A stretch of 19,859 bases of DNA, taken from positions 1 to 19,859 of the forward strand of contig JAWVZO010000031.1 in NCBI GenBank assembly GCA_033722135.1, in the 5' to 3' direction. Numbering within the stretch: position 1 is the stretch's first letter; each line of letters opens with the position of its first letter. Of the stretch, positions 7,107 to 14,194 are shown piece after piece. The position numbers and the translations under genes are program-made. The stretch is from QNFN01 sp033722135 (lineage in GTDB: Bacteria; Pseudomonadota; Gammaproteobacteria; QNFN01). The notes beneath the pieces were generated by a model, which had not been told where the DNA came from, did not search any database, and saw nothing but the letters and a program-made list of their open reading frames with translations.

Positions 7107-7814
7107 ATGCAGGATTTCGGACACGCCTTCGTTCTGGCGTTCGATCTCGTCTTCTCCGCGGATGCGGACCTGATCGAGATCGTCGGCCTGTCGCTGCGCG
7201 TCAGCCTGACCGCGGTGGCGATCTCCTGCGCGATCGGGTTGCCGATAGGCGCGCTCTTGGCGATGGCCCGGTTCCCGGGGCGGGGCGCGGTGCTGGTGCT
7301 GGTGAACGCGCTGATGGGCCTGCCGCCCGTGGTCGTCGGCCTGCTGGTCTACCTGATGCTCTCCAACGCCGGCCCGCTCGGCTGGCTCGAACTCCTCTAC
7401 ACGCCGACCGCGATGATCGTCGCGCAGGCGATCCTGGTCACTCCGATCGTCGCCGCGCTCTCGCGCGAGGTGCTCGAACAGCTCCACGAAGAGTACGACG
7501 AGCAGTTCCGCTCGCTCTGCCTGTCGCCCCGCGCCGCCGTGGCGGCCCTGCTGTGGGACGCACGCTACAGCCTGCTGACCGTCGCCCTGGCGGGCTTCGG
7601 GCGCGCGGTGGCCGAGGTGGGGGCGGTGATCATCGTCGGCGGCAACATCGCCCACCTGACCCGGGTCATGACCACCGCCATCGCGCTGGAGACCTCGAAG
7701 GGTGACCTCGCGCTGGCGCTGGCCCTCGGTGTCGTGCTGGTCACCATCGCGCTGTCGGTCAACGCCGCGGTGATGGGGCTGCGCGCTAGCGCGAGCCGCA
7801 TGGCCTATGGCTGA
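7107..7814 (+). CDS. tupB: Tungstate ABC transporter permease (TupB)
   Basis: This 235-residue inner-membrane permease has five to six hydrophobic segments and belongs to the binding-protein-dependent transport family. Characteristic stretches are LSLRVSLTAVAISCAIGLPIGALLAM, NALMGLPPVVVGLLVYLMLSNAGPLG and the cytoplasmic coupling region AALLWDARYSLLTVALAGFGRAVAEVGAVIIVGGNI. The length and motifs match TupB rather than the molybdate permease ModB. The ATG at 7107 is preferred because it gives the usual short tail before helix 1; an in-frame TTG at 7092 is the alternative, and neither has a clear Shine-Dalgarno, which may mean weak or leaderless translation. The stop overlaps the start of tupC by 8 bp, so the two are translationally coupled. 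Confidence 0.93.
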   Translation: MQDFGHAFVLAFDLVFSADADLIEIVGLSLRVSLTAVAISCAIGLPIGALLAMARFPGRGAVLVLVNALMGLPPVVVGLLVYLMLSNAGPLGWLELLYTPTAMIVAQAILVTPIVAALSREVLEQLHEEYDEQFRSLCLSPRAAVAALLWDARYSLLTVALAGFGRAVAEVGAVIIVGGNIAHLTRVMTTAIALETSKGDLALALALGVVLVTIALSVNAAVMGLRASASRMAYG

Positions 7815-8559
7815 AGCGGTGCTTCGCGAAGCTGAACGGGGCGGTCCCGCGGTCGGCCTGATGCCCCTGCAGGCGCGTGGCCTCGTCTACGAGGTCCGGG
7901 GCATGCGCCTGGTCGACGGCATCGACCTCGAGGTAGCCAGCCCCGGCGTCACCGTCGTCATGGGCCCGAACGGCGCGGGCAAGAGCCTGCTGCTCAGGCT
8001 GCTGCACGGCTTGCTCGTACCGACCGCCGGCGAAGTGCGCTGGAACGGCCGGGTGTTCGACGAGGCTGCGCGCCGTCGCCAGGCCCTCGTCTTCCAGCGT
8101 CCGGTCCTGCTCCGCCGCTCGGTGCTGGCCAACCTCGAGTTCGTCCTGCGCCTGGTGCCCGGCGCGGGACGGGATGAGGCGCTGCAGTGGCTCGAGCACG
8201 TCGGTCTCGCCGCGATGGCGGAAAGGCCGGCGCGCCGGCTCTCCGGCGGCGAGCAGCAGCGCCTGGCGATGGCGCGCGCGTTGGCGCTGCGGCCGGAGGT
8301 GCTGCTGATGGACGAGCCGACGGCGAGTCTCGATCCGGCGTCGGTGGTCGCGATCGAGACGCTGGTGAACGAGGCGCGCGACGAGGGCACCAAGATCCTG
8401 TTCGTCACCCACGACGTCGGCCAGGCGCGGCGACTCGCCGACGACGTCGTCTTCCTGCACCGGGGCCGGCTGGCTGAGCACACGCCGGCCGATGCCTTTT
8501 TCGAACGTGCCGTCTCGCCCGAGGCCCGGGATTACCTCGCAGGAAGGCTCGTGCTCTGA
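7807..8559 (+). CDS. tupC: Tungstate ABC transporter ATP-binding protein (TupC)
   Basis: This 250-residue ABC ATPase powers tungstate uptake through TupB. All catalytic motifs are intact: Walker A GPNGAGKS (residues 53-60), Q-loop Gln97 (FQRP), signature LSGGEQ (145-150), Walker B VLLMDEP (165-171), D-loop SLD, and H-switch His202 (VTHD). The N-terminus carries about 20 residues before the first strand (LQARGLVYEV); an internal ATG at 7861 (residue 19, MPLQARG) is an alternative start, giving a more usual length. Gene overlap with tupB and the 40-bp gap to tupA indicate one operon with unusual order BCA. There is no C-terminal TOBE/molybdate-binding domain such as ModC has, consistent with TupC. 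Confidence 0.95.
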   Translation: MAEAVLREAERGGPAVGLMPLQARGLVYEVRGMRLVDGIDLEVASPGVTVVMGPNGAGKSLLLRLLHGLLVPTAGEVRWNGRVFDEAARRRQALVFQRPVLLRRSVLANLEFVLRLVPGAGRDEALQWLEHVGLAAMAERPARRLSGGEQQRLAMARALALRPEVLLMDEPTASLDPASVVAIETLVNEARDEGTKILFVTHDVGQARRLADDVVFLHRGRLAEHTPADAFFERAVSPEARDYLAGRLVL

Positions 8560-8599
8560 ATCCCACCACCAAGACGATCCAACCCAAAGGAGACAATCG

Positions 8600-9418
8600 A
8601 TGCTCACGAAGAGACTGCTTGCTGCCATCCTCGCCCTGGCCTGGTCCCTCGGCACGGCCTTCGCCGCGGAGGACTCGATCATCCTCCAGTCGACCACGTC
8701 GACGGCCAATTCGGGGCTCTACGACGCCATCCTCCCGCAGTTCACCGGCAAGACCGGTATCCAGGTCTACGTCGTCGCGGTTGGCACCGGGCAGGCGATC
8801 AAGAACGCCAAGAACGGCGACGGCGACGTGCTTCTGGTCCACGCCAGGCCGGCCGAGGAGAAGTTCGTCGCCGAAGGTTTCGGCGTCGAGCGCTTCGACG
8901 TCATGTACAACGACTTCATCATCGTCGGACCGGTCACCGATCCCGCCGGGGTCGGGGGCATGAGAGTAGCCGCGAAAGCGCTCGCGATGATCGCCGAGGC
9001 CGGGGCGCCCTTCGCGTCGCGCGGGGACAACTCGGGCACGCACAAAAAGGAAGTCGCGCTCTGGAAACAGGCCGGCGTCGACATCGAGGCCGCGAGCGGC
9101 TCCTGGTACCGCGAGACCGGTTCCGGCATGGGCGCGACACTGAACGCCGCCGTTGGCATGGGCGCCTACGCGCTGACCGACCGGGGTACCTGGATCAGCT
9201 TCAAGAACAAGGGCGACCATGCCATTGCGGTCGAGGGTGACGACGACCTGTTCAACCAGTACGGCGTGATCCTGGTCAACCCGGAGAAGCACCCCAAGGT
9301 CAACGTCGAGGCGGGCCAGATCTTCATCGACTGGATCACCGGCCCCGAGGGCCAGGCCGCGATCGCCGACTACGAGCTCGGCGGCCAGCAACTGTTCTTC
9401 CCGAACGCCAGCCGCTGA
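8600..9418 (+). CDS. tupA: Tungstate-binding periplasmic protein (TupA)
   Basis: This 272-residue periplasmic receptor confers oxyanion specificity. Residues 1-22 are a signal peptide (LGTAFA, cleavage before AEDS). The ligand-loop motif STTSTANSGL at 31-40 is the TupA signature, related to TTTSTxxSGL. Other conserved pieces are VAVGTGQAIKNAKNGDGDVLLVHARPAEEKFV (55-90), NDFIIVGP, SRGDNSGTH (140-148), GSGMGATLN and YALTDRGTW. Family knowledge indicates much tighter binding of tungstate than molybdate. The start is fixed by AAAGGAGA, whose GGAG lies 7 nt upstream, and by the signal peptide. It is the last gene of tupBCA and is followed after 134 bp by an intrinsic terminator. Tungstate would feed enzymes using tungsto-bispyranopterin cofactor such as some formate dehydrogenases, none of which lies in this window. 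Confidence 0.96.
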   Translation: MLTKRLLAAILALAWSLGTAFAAEDSIILQSTTSTANSGLYDAILPQFTGKTGIQVYVVAVGTGQAIKNAKNGDGDVLLVHARPAEEKFVAEGFGVERFDVMYNDFIIVGPVTDPAGVGGMRVAAKALAMIAEAGAPFASRGDNSGTHKKEVALWKQAGVDIEAASGSWYRETGSGMGATLNAAVGMGAYALTDRGTWISFKNKGDHAIAVEGDDDLFNQYGVILVNPEKHPKVNVEAGQIFIDWITGPEGQAAIADYELGGQQLFFPNASR

Positions 9419-9461
9419 ACCGCGCGCCACCGTATCGGACTGAGCAGCCGGGCTGGGTTTT

Positions 9462-9475
9462 GCCACTCGAGTGGC
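9462..9475. repeat. Perfect 14-bp palindrome
   Basis: GCCACTCGAGTGGC is a perfect palindrome with no spacer, 43 bp after the tupA stop. It may simply be part of the 3' end structure, or a protein-binding site; nothing else identifies it. Confidence 0.5.
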
Positions 9476-9552
9476 GCCGTGATGACGGCCCGGGGCAGAA
9501 GCAGCTCCACAGCGGGGGCTTCGTCTCCTTCGCCCCCTGGTCCCGGGACCCC

Positions 9553-9580
9553 ACGCCAGGCGTCTCTCCTGGCGTTTTTT
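9553..9580 (+). terminator. Rho-independent terminator of tupBCA
   Basis: ACGCCAGG (9553-9560) pairs perfectly with CCTGGCGT (9568-9575) around a 7-nt loop, followed by TTTTTT. It is a strong intrinsic terminator, giving the operon a 3' UTR of about 160 nt. Confidence 0.9.
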
Positions 9581-9839
9581 GCGACCAGGCCAGATCCGTA
9601 AGACTGGATCGTCCAGGTCAACGTCTCCCGTGAGGGCGGCCGAGCCCGGGGTGGAACCGTCGTTCCCGTCCCGGTCGAGCTTCCGGTGAAGCGATCCCGG
9701 CAGGGCGCTCTCGGCTGTTTCCCGCGGGTTGCCGAGGCGAGGGCGTAGCTCTCGTCACCCGTCCCGTTCGGGTTTTTCTTCCGACCGGATCGTCCGAACG
9801 GACGTGGCCTGATCGAAGTATCGGGACCCGTCAGACCCC
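9581..9839. other. Intergenic region with an orphan terminator-like hairpin
   Basis: No credible gene is visible. A short hairpin GGAAC-cgtc-GTTCC lies at 9653-9666, and an ACCCG/CGGGT stem followed by TTTTT at 9757-9777 looks like a weak terminator with no gene in front of it. A small RNA between 9590 and 9777 is possible, but I recognise no known RNA family and find no convincing promoter. Confidence 0.4.
9757..9777 (+). terminator. Weak orphan terminator-like hairpin
   Basis: ACCCG (9757-9761) and CGGGT (9769-9773) form a 5-bp stem with a 7-nt loop, then a T-run to 9777. It lies about 180 bp after the stronger terminator of tupBCA, so it either backs that one up or ends a small separate transcript. 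Confidence 0.4.
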
Positions 9840-9868
9840 CCAGAAAAAACGCAATTCATGATCCGTTC

Positions 9869-9909
9869 TTGATTTAGTCGTGCGCATCAAAAAATAATCC
9901 GATGCGCAC
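9869..9909 (+). promoter_or_regulatory. Candidate promoter overlapped by a 9-bp inverted repeat
   Basis: TTGATT (9869-9874), an 18-bp spacer and AATAAT (9893-9898) could be a sigma-70 promoter. A perfect inverted repeat, GTGCGCATC (9880-9888) and GATGCGCAC (9901-9909), surrounds the -10 element with a 12-nt AT-rich centre, as expected of a repressor operator. TCATGAT also occurs on both sides (9856-9862 and 9915-9921). The promoter would give a leader of about 140 nt for the PRC-barrel gene. Confidence 0.45.
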
Positions 9910-9963
9910 CGAAATCATGATGTAACGACGACAATGAGAACATAACTATCGGTGAAATATGGA

Positions 9964-10033
9964 AAATATATATTTCTTTACTACAGTATGTAGTCAATGG
10001 CCAAAAATAATTTGGCTTTTAACAAATGTTAAA
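9964..10033 (+). promoter_or_regulatory. Dyad-packed AT-rich leader of the PRC-barrel gene
   Basis: Four successive dyads fill 70 bp: AAATATATATTT (9964-9975), ACTAC-agtat-GTAGT (9980-9994), GCCAAA-aataa-TTTGGC followed by TTTT (10000-10020) and TTTAAC-aaat-GTTAAA (10018-10033). The last ends one base before the Shine-Dalgarno AAGGAG (10035-10040). The third resembles a small terminator. As RNA these would be consecutive hairpins, and as DNA they could be operators. The composition is far more AT-rich than its surroundings. Confidence 0.55.
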
Positions 10034-10049
10034 CAAGGAGAATCAAGAA

Positions 10050-10406
10050 ATGCTTCGTGCCATGAAACACGCCCTATTCTTTGCGGTCGTGGGCCTCATC
10101 TTCGCCCCCACCGCGATCGCGGGTCAGCACGGCGGCAAGGTCATCGTCGTCGACGCGCCCGATCTCTTCAAGGTGCCCGAATCGGTCACCGGACCGCGCT
10201 TCTCGACCCTGCTCGGCGAGACCGTCTACAGCAACAAGGGCAAGCGCATCGGCGAGATCGAGGACTTCGTCCTGGCCAAGGGCGGTGAGATGTACGCGGT
10301 GATCGACACCAGCAAGGATCCCATCGCCGATCTGCTCGACCTGGCCGATGACGAGATCGTCATCGTGCCGCTCCGCGAGTTGCGCCGGTCGATGATGCCC
10401 AAGTGA
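10050..10406 (+). CDS. Secreted PRC-barrel domain protein
   Basis: This 118-residue protein has a signal peptide (residues 1-24, hydrophobic core LFFAVVGLIF, cleavage after TAIA) and then one PRC-barrel-like domain at about 48-112: FSTLLGETVYSNKGKRIGEIEDFVLAKGGEMYAVIDTS and IVIVPLRELR. PRC-barrels are small beta-barrels first known from the photosynthetic reaction centre H subunit and from RimM; exported versions occur widely in proteobacteria, and their role is mostly unknown. The start at 10050 is chosen over ATG 10026 because AAGGAG (10035-10040) lies 9 nt before it and the earlier ATG precedes that site. A further in-frame ATG at 10062 would also keep a signal peptide. The leader is unusually rich in dyad symmetry, suggesting tight, probably stress-related, control. 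The lipoprotein gene follows after 85 bp and may be co-transcribed. Confidence 0.87.
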   Translation: MLRAMKHALFFAVVGLIFAPTAIAGQHGGKVIVVDAPDLFKVPESVTGPRFSTLLGETVYSNKGKRIGEIEDFVLAKGGEMYAVIDTSKDPIADLLDLADDEIVIVPLRELRRSMMPK

Positions 10407-10491
10407 CCGGGGACGCCGAGAATTCGCGCCCGGTTTCACCGCCGATGCGCTCGCTCGGGTCTCAAGCCATCCAGACGATCGAGGTATTGCC

Positions 10492-10716
10492 ATGTCCAGA
10501 CTATTCACTCTTGCCAGCATCGCCGTGTTCGCTACGGCTCTGACCGCCTGCGGGGTCACCGACGAGGAGCGCGCCATTACCGGTTCGGGAATCGGTGGCG
10601 CGGCCGGCTACGCCGTAGGCGCCCCGGTCGCCGGCGCGCTGGTCGGCGGCGCGACCGGCGTGTTCACCGAACCCGACGACGTCAACATGGGCGAGCCGAT
10701 CTGGGAATGGGACTGA
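10492..10716 (+). CDS. Small glycine-zipper lipoprotein (OsmB-like)
   Basis: This 74-residue protein has a lipoprotein signal peptide with lipobox LTAC and lipidated Cys20. It is followed by a short acidic linker (GVTDEERAITG) and a hydrophobic glycine-zipper segment (GSGIGGAAGYAVG through VAGALVGGATGV, residues about 31-57). The layout, size and zipper resemble osmotically inducible lipoprotein B (OsmB) and related outer-membrane glycine-zipper lipoproteins. The residue after the Cys is Gly, so sorting to the outer membrane is expected by the usual +2 rule. The Shine-Dalgarno GAGGT stands 8 nt before the ATG. The gene ends in a strong hairpin terminator region. Its function is unknown; an envelope-stress role is inference from family resemblance. 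Confidence 0.85.
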   Translation: MSRLFTLASIAVFATALTACGVTDEERAITGSGIGGAAGYAVGAPVAGALVGGATGVFTEPDDVNMGEPIWEWD

Positions 10717-10778
10717 GGTCCCTGACCGGGTAACCGGCCGCACCCGTTGACGGGTGGGGTCCGCTCCCCGCCAAGAGC

Positions 10779-10805
10779 AAAGCCCCCGCGTAACGCGGGG
10801 GCTTT
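10779..10805 (+). terminator. Strong hairpin terminator after the lipoprotein gene
   Basis: A perfect 12-bp stem, AAAGCCCCCGCG (10779-10790) with CGCGGGGGCTTT (10794-10805), encloses a 3-nt loop. A's and T's at its two ends let it work in both directions, though the T-run is short. A second hairpin, CACCCG/CGGGTG (10741-10756), lies just upstream. Confidence 0.8.
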
Positions 10806-10842
10806 GCGTTGCAGGGCGATCGCCGCATGCAAGGGATTGAAT

Positions 10843-10872
10843 TTGCCTGCCCGACTCGGGCTCTGCTACATT
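10843..10872 (+). promoter_or_regulatory. Candidate sigma-70 promoter of thrS
   Basis: TTGCCT (10843-10848), an 18-bp spacer and TACATT (10867-10872) with a preceding TG form an extended -10 promoter about 125 nt before thrS. The leader is GC-rich and could fold. In E. coli thrS is autoregulated through a tRNA-like leader; I cannot show an equivalent structure here. Confidence 0.5.
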
Positions 10873-11002
10873 CGCGCGCCTGCGCTGCCGGGCACGGGTC
10901 CGGCAGCAACGCAGCAAGCGGACCCCGAGCCGAACCGGCAGGGACTCAGGAAAACACCCTATCGGGAACCGAACAGCCGTTCCCCGCGAGACGTCCCGGA
11001 CG

Positions 11003-12919
11003 ATGCCCCAAATCACGCTTCCCGACGGCAGCCAGCGCCATTATGACGACCCGGTCAGCGTCGCAGGGGTGGCCGAGTCGATCGGTCCCGGACTGGCTAA
11101 AGCGGCCCTCGCCGGACGGGTCGACGGCCGCCTGGTCGACACCAGCCACGTCATCGATGCCGATGCCGAACTCGCCATCGTCACCGCGCGGGACGAGGAG
11201 GGGCTGGAGGTCATCCGCCACTCCAGCGCCCACCTGCTCGCCCAGGCGGTCAAGCAGCTCTTTCCCAAGGCCCAGGTGACCATCGGGCCGGTGATCGACA
11301 ACGGCTTCTACTACGATTTCGCCTTCGAACGCCCGTTCACGCCGGAGGATCTGGAGGCGATCGAGAAGCGGATGAAGGAACTCGCCGACCAGGCGATCCC
11401 GGTGGCCCGCGAGGAGTGGGATCGGGACGAGGCGATCGAATTCTTCGAGGAACAGGGCGAGGCCTACAAGGCCGAGATCATTCGCGACATCCCATCGGGC
11501 GAGACCATCTCGCTCTACCGGCAGGGCGACTTCATCGACCTCTGCCGCGGCCCGCACGTGCCCGACACCGGCAAGCTCGGTGCCTTCAAGCTGATGAAGG
11601 TGGCCGGTGCCTACTGGCGCGGAGACTCGCGCAACGAGATGCTCCAGCGCATCTACGGCACCGCCTGGCCCGACAGGAAGCAGCTCAAGGGTTACCTCCA
11701 CCGCCTCGCCGAGGCCGAGAAGCGTGACCACCGCAAGATCGCCAAGGCCCAGGACCTCTTCCACGTGCAGGAAGAGGCGCCGGGCATGGTCTTCTGGCAC
11801 CCCAACGGCTGGACCGTCTACCGCACCGTCGAGCAGTACATCCGCGACAAGATCCGCGCGCGTGGCTACCGCGAAATCCGCACCCCGCAGATCGTCGACC
11901 GTTCGCTGTGGGAGAAGTCGGGCCACTGGGACAAGTTCCGCGCCGACATGTTCACCACCGGCTCCGAGGATCGCGACTACGCGATCAAGCCGATGAACTG
12001 CCCGTGCCACATCCAGGTGTACAACCAGGGGCTCAAAAGCTACCGCGACCTCCCCCTGCGGCTCGCCGAGTTCGGCTCGTGCCACCGCAACGAGGCGAGC
12101 GGCACGCTGCACGGCCTGATGCGGGTCAGGAACTTCGTGCAGGACGACGCGCACATCTTCTGCACCGAGGACCAGATCCAGCAGGAGGTCTCCGACTTCG
12201 TCGACCTGCTGTTCGAGGTCTACGCCGACTTCGGCTTCACCGACGTGATCATCGCGCTCTCGACCCGCCCCGAGCAGCGGGTCGGGTCCGACGCGGTCTG
12301 GGACAAGGCCGAGGCGGCGCTCGAGAAGGCGCTCGACGCCAAGGGCCTCGAGTGGACCCTGCAGGAGGGGGAGGGTGCCTTCTACGGGCCGAAGATCGAC
12401 TTCTCGCTGCGCGACTGCCTCGAGCGCGTCTGGCAGTGCGGCACCGTCCAAGTCGACTTCTCGATGCCGGGACGTCTCGACGCCGAGTACGTCGCGGAGG
12501 ACGGGTCGCGCCAGGTCCCGGTGATGCTGCACCGGGCGATCCTAGGCTCGCTCGAGCGCTTCATCGGCATCCTGATCGAGCAGCACGCCGGTGCCTTCCC
12601 GGCCTGGCTGGCACCGACCCAGGCGGTGGTACTGACCATCACCGACCGCCAGGACGGCTACGCGGACGAGGTTGCTGAATCCTTGAAAAAACAGGGATTC
12701 AGGGCGGTCGCGGACTTGAGAAACGAGAAGATCGGCTTTAAAATCCGCGAGCACACGTTGCAGCGCGTACCGTATCTGCTGGTGGTCGGCGATCGCGAGC
12801 AGGAAGGGGGCGCTGTTGCCGTGCGTACACGGGGCGGCCAGGATCTCGGCTCGATGTCCCTCGCGGACTTCGTGGACCGACTCGCCGCCGATGTGGCCCG
12901 GTTGGGCCGGACTGAATAG
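11003..12919 (+). CDS. thrS: Threonyl-tRNA synthetase
   Basis: This 638-residue class II synthetase charges tRNA-Thr in the cytosol. Domain order is normal: TGS domain (about 1-61), editing/SAD domain (about 62-225, with the HSSAHLLAQAVKQL metal-binding motif), catalytic core (about 245-530) and anticodon-binding domain (about 538-635). The zinc ligands that select threonine are intact: Cys333 (MNCPCH), His384 (DDAHIF) and His510 (MLHRAI). Motif 2 (FGSCHRNEASGTLHGLMRVRNF) and motif 3 (LGSLERFIGILIEQHAG) are present. The length matches E. coli (642). The Shine-Dalgarno before ATG 11003 is weak (GGAC). Near its 3' end the gene switches to AT-rich rare codons where a promoter for infC is embedded. 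It starts the translation block and its stop codon overlaps the ribosome binding site of infC. Confidence 0.98.
   Translation: MPQITLPDGSQRHYDDPVSVAGVAESIGPGLAKAALAGRVDGRLVDTSHVIDADAELAIVTARDEEGLEVIRHSSAHLLAQAVKQLFPKAQVTIGPVIDNGFYYDFAFERPFTPEDLEAIEKRMKELADQAIPVAREEWDRDEAIEFFEEQGEAYKAEIIRDIPSGETISLYRQGDFIDLCRGPHVPDTGKLGAFKLMKVAGAYWRGDSRNEMLQRIYGTAWPDRKQLKGYLHRLAEAEKRDHRKIAKAQDLFHVQEEAPGMVFWHPNGWTVYRTVEQYIRDKIRARGYREIRTPQIVDRSLWEKSGHWDKFRADMFTTGSEDRDYAIKPMNCPCHIQVYNQGLKSYRDLPLRLAEFGSCHRNEASGTLHGLMRVRNFVQDDAHIFCTEDQIQQEVSDFVDLLFEVYADFGFTDVIIALSTRPEQRVGSDAVWDKAEAALEKALDAKGLEWTLQEGEGAFYGPKIDFSLRDCLERVWQCGTVQVDFSMPGRLDAEYVAEDGSRQVPVMLHRAILGSLERFIGILIEQHAGAFPAWLAPTQAVVLTITDRQDGYADEVAESLKKQGFRAVADLRNEKIGFKIREHTLQRVPYLLVVGDREQEGGAVAVRTRGGQDLGSMSLADFVDRLAADVARLGRTE
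12675..12702. repeat. 8-bp inverted repeat inside thrS
   Basis: CTGAATCC (12675-12682) and GGATTCAG (12695-12702) are perfect inverted copies around ttgaaaaaacag. The element lies 13 bp upstream of the -35 of the intragenic promoter, in a patch of AT-rich codons. It could be an operator or an RNA hairpin. Confidence 0.5.
12716..12744 (+). promoter_or_regulatory. Sigma-70 promoter for infC-rpmI-rplT inside thrS
   Basis: TTGAGA (12716-12721) and TAAAAT (12739-12744) each match consensus at five of six positions and are separated by the ideal 17 bp. The promoter lies about 180 nt before infC. The codons it overlaps (TTG, AGA, TTT, AAA) are uncommon in this GC-rich gene, as if kept for promoter function. 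E. coli also has infC promoters within thrS. Confidence 0.65.
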
Positions 12920-12930
12920 GAGGATCTGAC

Positions 12931-13452
<522 letters not shown>

Positions 13453-13518
13453 TCGCTCGGTGAAAGCCCGCGAGGGTGCGACGTACTTTTGCCATAAACG
13501 AAACGAGAGACAGCAACG

Positions 13519-13716
13519 ATGCCCAAGATCAAGTCGAACCGGGGAGCCGCCAAGCGGTTCGCCCGCACGGCCGGGGGTGGTTACAAGTGCGCGCAGGCGT
13601 ACAAGAACCACATCCTGACCAAGAAGAGCACCAAGCGGAAGCGCCACCTCCGCCACATGAACCAGGTCGACGAGGCCGACGTCGCAGCGGTGCGCAAGCT
13701 GCTGCCGTACAGCTGA
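13519..13716 (+). CDS. rpmI: 50S ribosomal protein L35
   Basis: This 65-residue, strongly basic ribosomal protein begins MPKIKSNRGAAKRFARTAGG and contains the standard HILTKKSTKRKRHLR segment. The length equals that of E. coli L35 (65). It lies 66 bp after infC and 10 bp before rplT, the conserved order in which L20 represses the pair by binding the leader. GAGAGA upstream is the likely ribosome binding site. Two in-frame features of the E. coli leader structure (long-range pseudoknot) cannot be judged by eye. Confidence 0.98.
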   Translation: MPKIKSNRGAAKRFARTAGGGYKCAQAYKNHILTKKSTKRKRHLRHMNQVDEADVAAVRKLLPYS

Positions 13717-13726
13717 GGAGCGCACC

Positions 13727-14086
13727 ATGCCACGAGTGAAACGGGGCGTGACGGCCCGCAACCGTCACAAGAAGGTCCTCGCCGAGGCGAAGGGGTATTA
13801 CGGGGCGCGCAGCCGCGTCTACCGCGTCGCCAAGCAGGCGGTCATCAAGGCCGGGCAGTACGCCTACCGCGACCGCCGCCAGCGCAAGCGCCAGTTCCGC
13901 GCGCTGTGGATCGCGCGGATCAACGCCGCCGCGCGCGAGCACGGCCTCTCCTACAGCCGCTTCATCAACGGCCTGTCGCGTTCCGGCATCGAGGTCGACC
14001 GCAAGGTCCTCGCCGACCTCGCCGTCAACGACAAGGCCGCCTTCGCCGCCGTCGCGGCCCAGGCCAAGGCCGCTCTCTCCAGCTGA
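13727..14086 (+). CDS. rplT: 50S ribosomal protein L20
   Basis: This 119-residue basic protein starts MPRVKRGVTARNRHKKVLAEAKGYYGARSR and includes the conserved AYRDRRQRKRQFRALWI and RFINGL segments. It binds 23S rRNA early in 50S assembly and, in relatives, represses rpmI-rplT translation. The length matches the family (118 in E. coli). The Shine-Dalgarno GAGGAG overlaps the rpmI stop, indicating coupling. A strong terminator stands 52 bp downstream. Confidence 0.98.
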   Translation: MPRVKRGVTARNRHKKVLAEAKGYYGARSRVYRVAKQAVIKAGQYAYRDRRQRKRQFRALWIARINAAAREHGLSYSRFINGLSRSGIEVDRKVLADLAVNDKAAFAAVAAQAKAALSS

Positions 14087-14098
14087 TCGATCGCCAGA

Positions 14099-14126
14099 CC
14101 GGCCGTCGCCTCCGGGCACCGGCCGG
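14099..14126 (+). other. GC hairpin between rplT and the terminator
   Basis: CCGGCCG (14099-14105) pairs with CGGCCGG (14120-14126), with a 14-nt loop. It could be a transcript-stabilising or antitermination structure ahead of the terminator at 14138-14174. No alternative pairing with that stem is obvious. Confidence 0.35.
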
Positions 14127-14137
14127 CCGATCGGGAC

Positions 14138-14174
14138 GGGGGAAAGGCCTGGGCGCCTTTCCCCCTTTTCTTTG
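14138..14174 (+). terminator. Terminator/attenuator between rplT and pheS
   Basis: GGGGGAAAGGC (14138-14148) pairs perfectly with GCCTTTCCCCC (14155-14165), 6-nt loop, then TTTTCTTT. It lies only about 20 nt before the pheS start, so pheST must be expressed by read-through or regulated antitermination. The place is that of the E. coli pheM attenuator, but no Phe-rich leader peptide is visible. Confidence 0.85.
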
Positions 14175-14194
14175 GGGCACGACGGGGACGAGCG

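Noticed and set aside
10806..11002. thrS leader examined for an E. coli-like autoregulatory tRNA-mimic operator
   Set aside because: GC-rich and foldable, but no anticodon-like CGU loop in a convincing stem could be established by eye.
10946..12532. 528-codon frame antisense to thrS
   Set aside because: It is an antisense shadow of intact thrS; no domain, no ribosome binding site.
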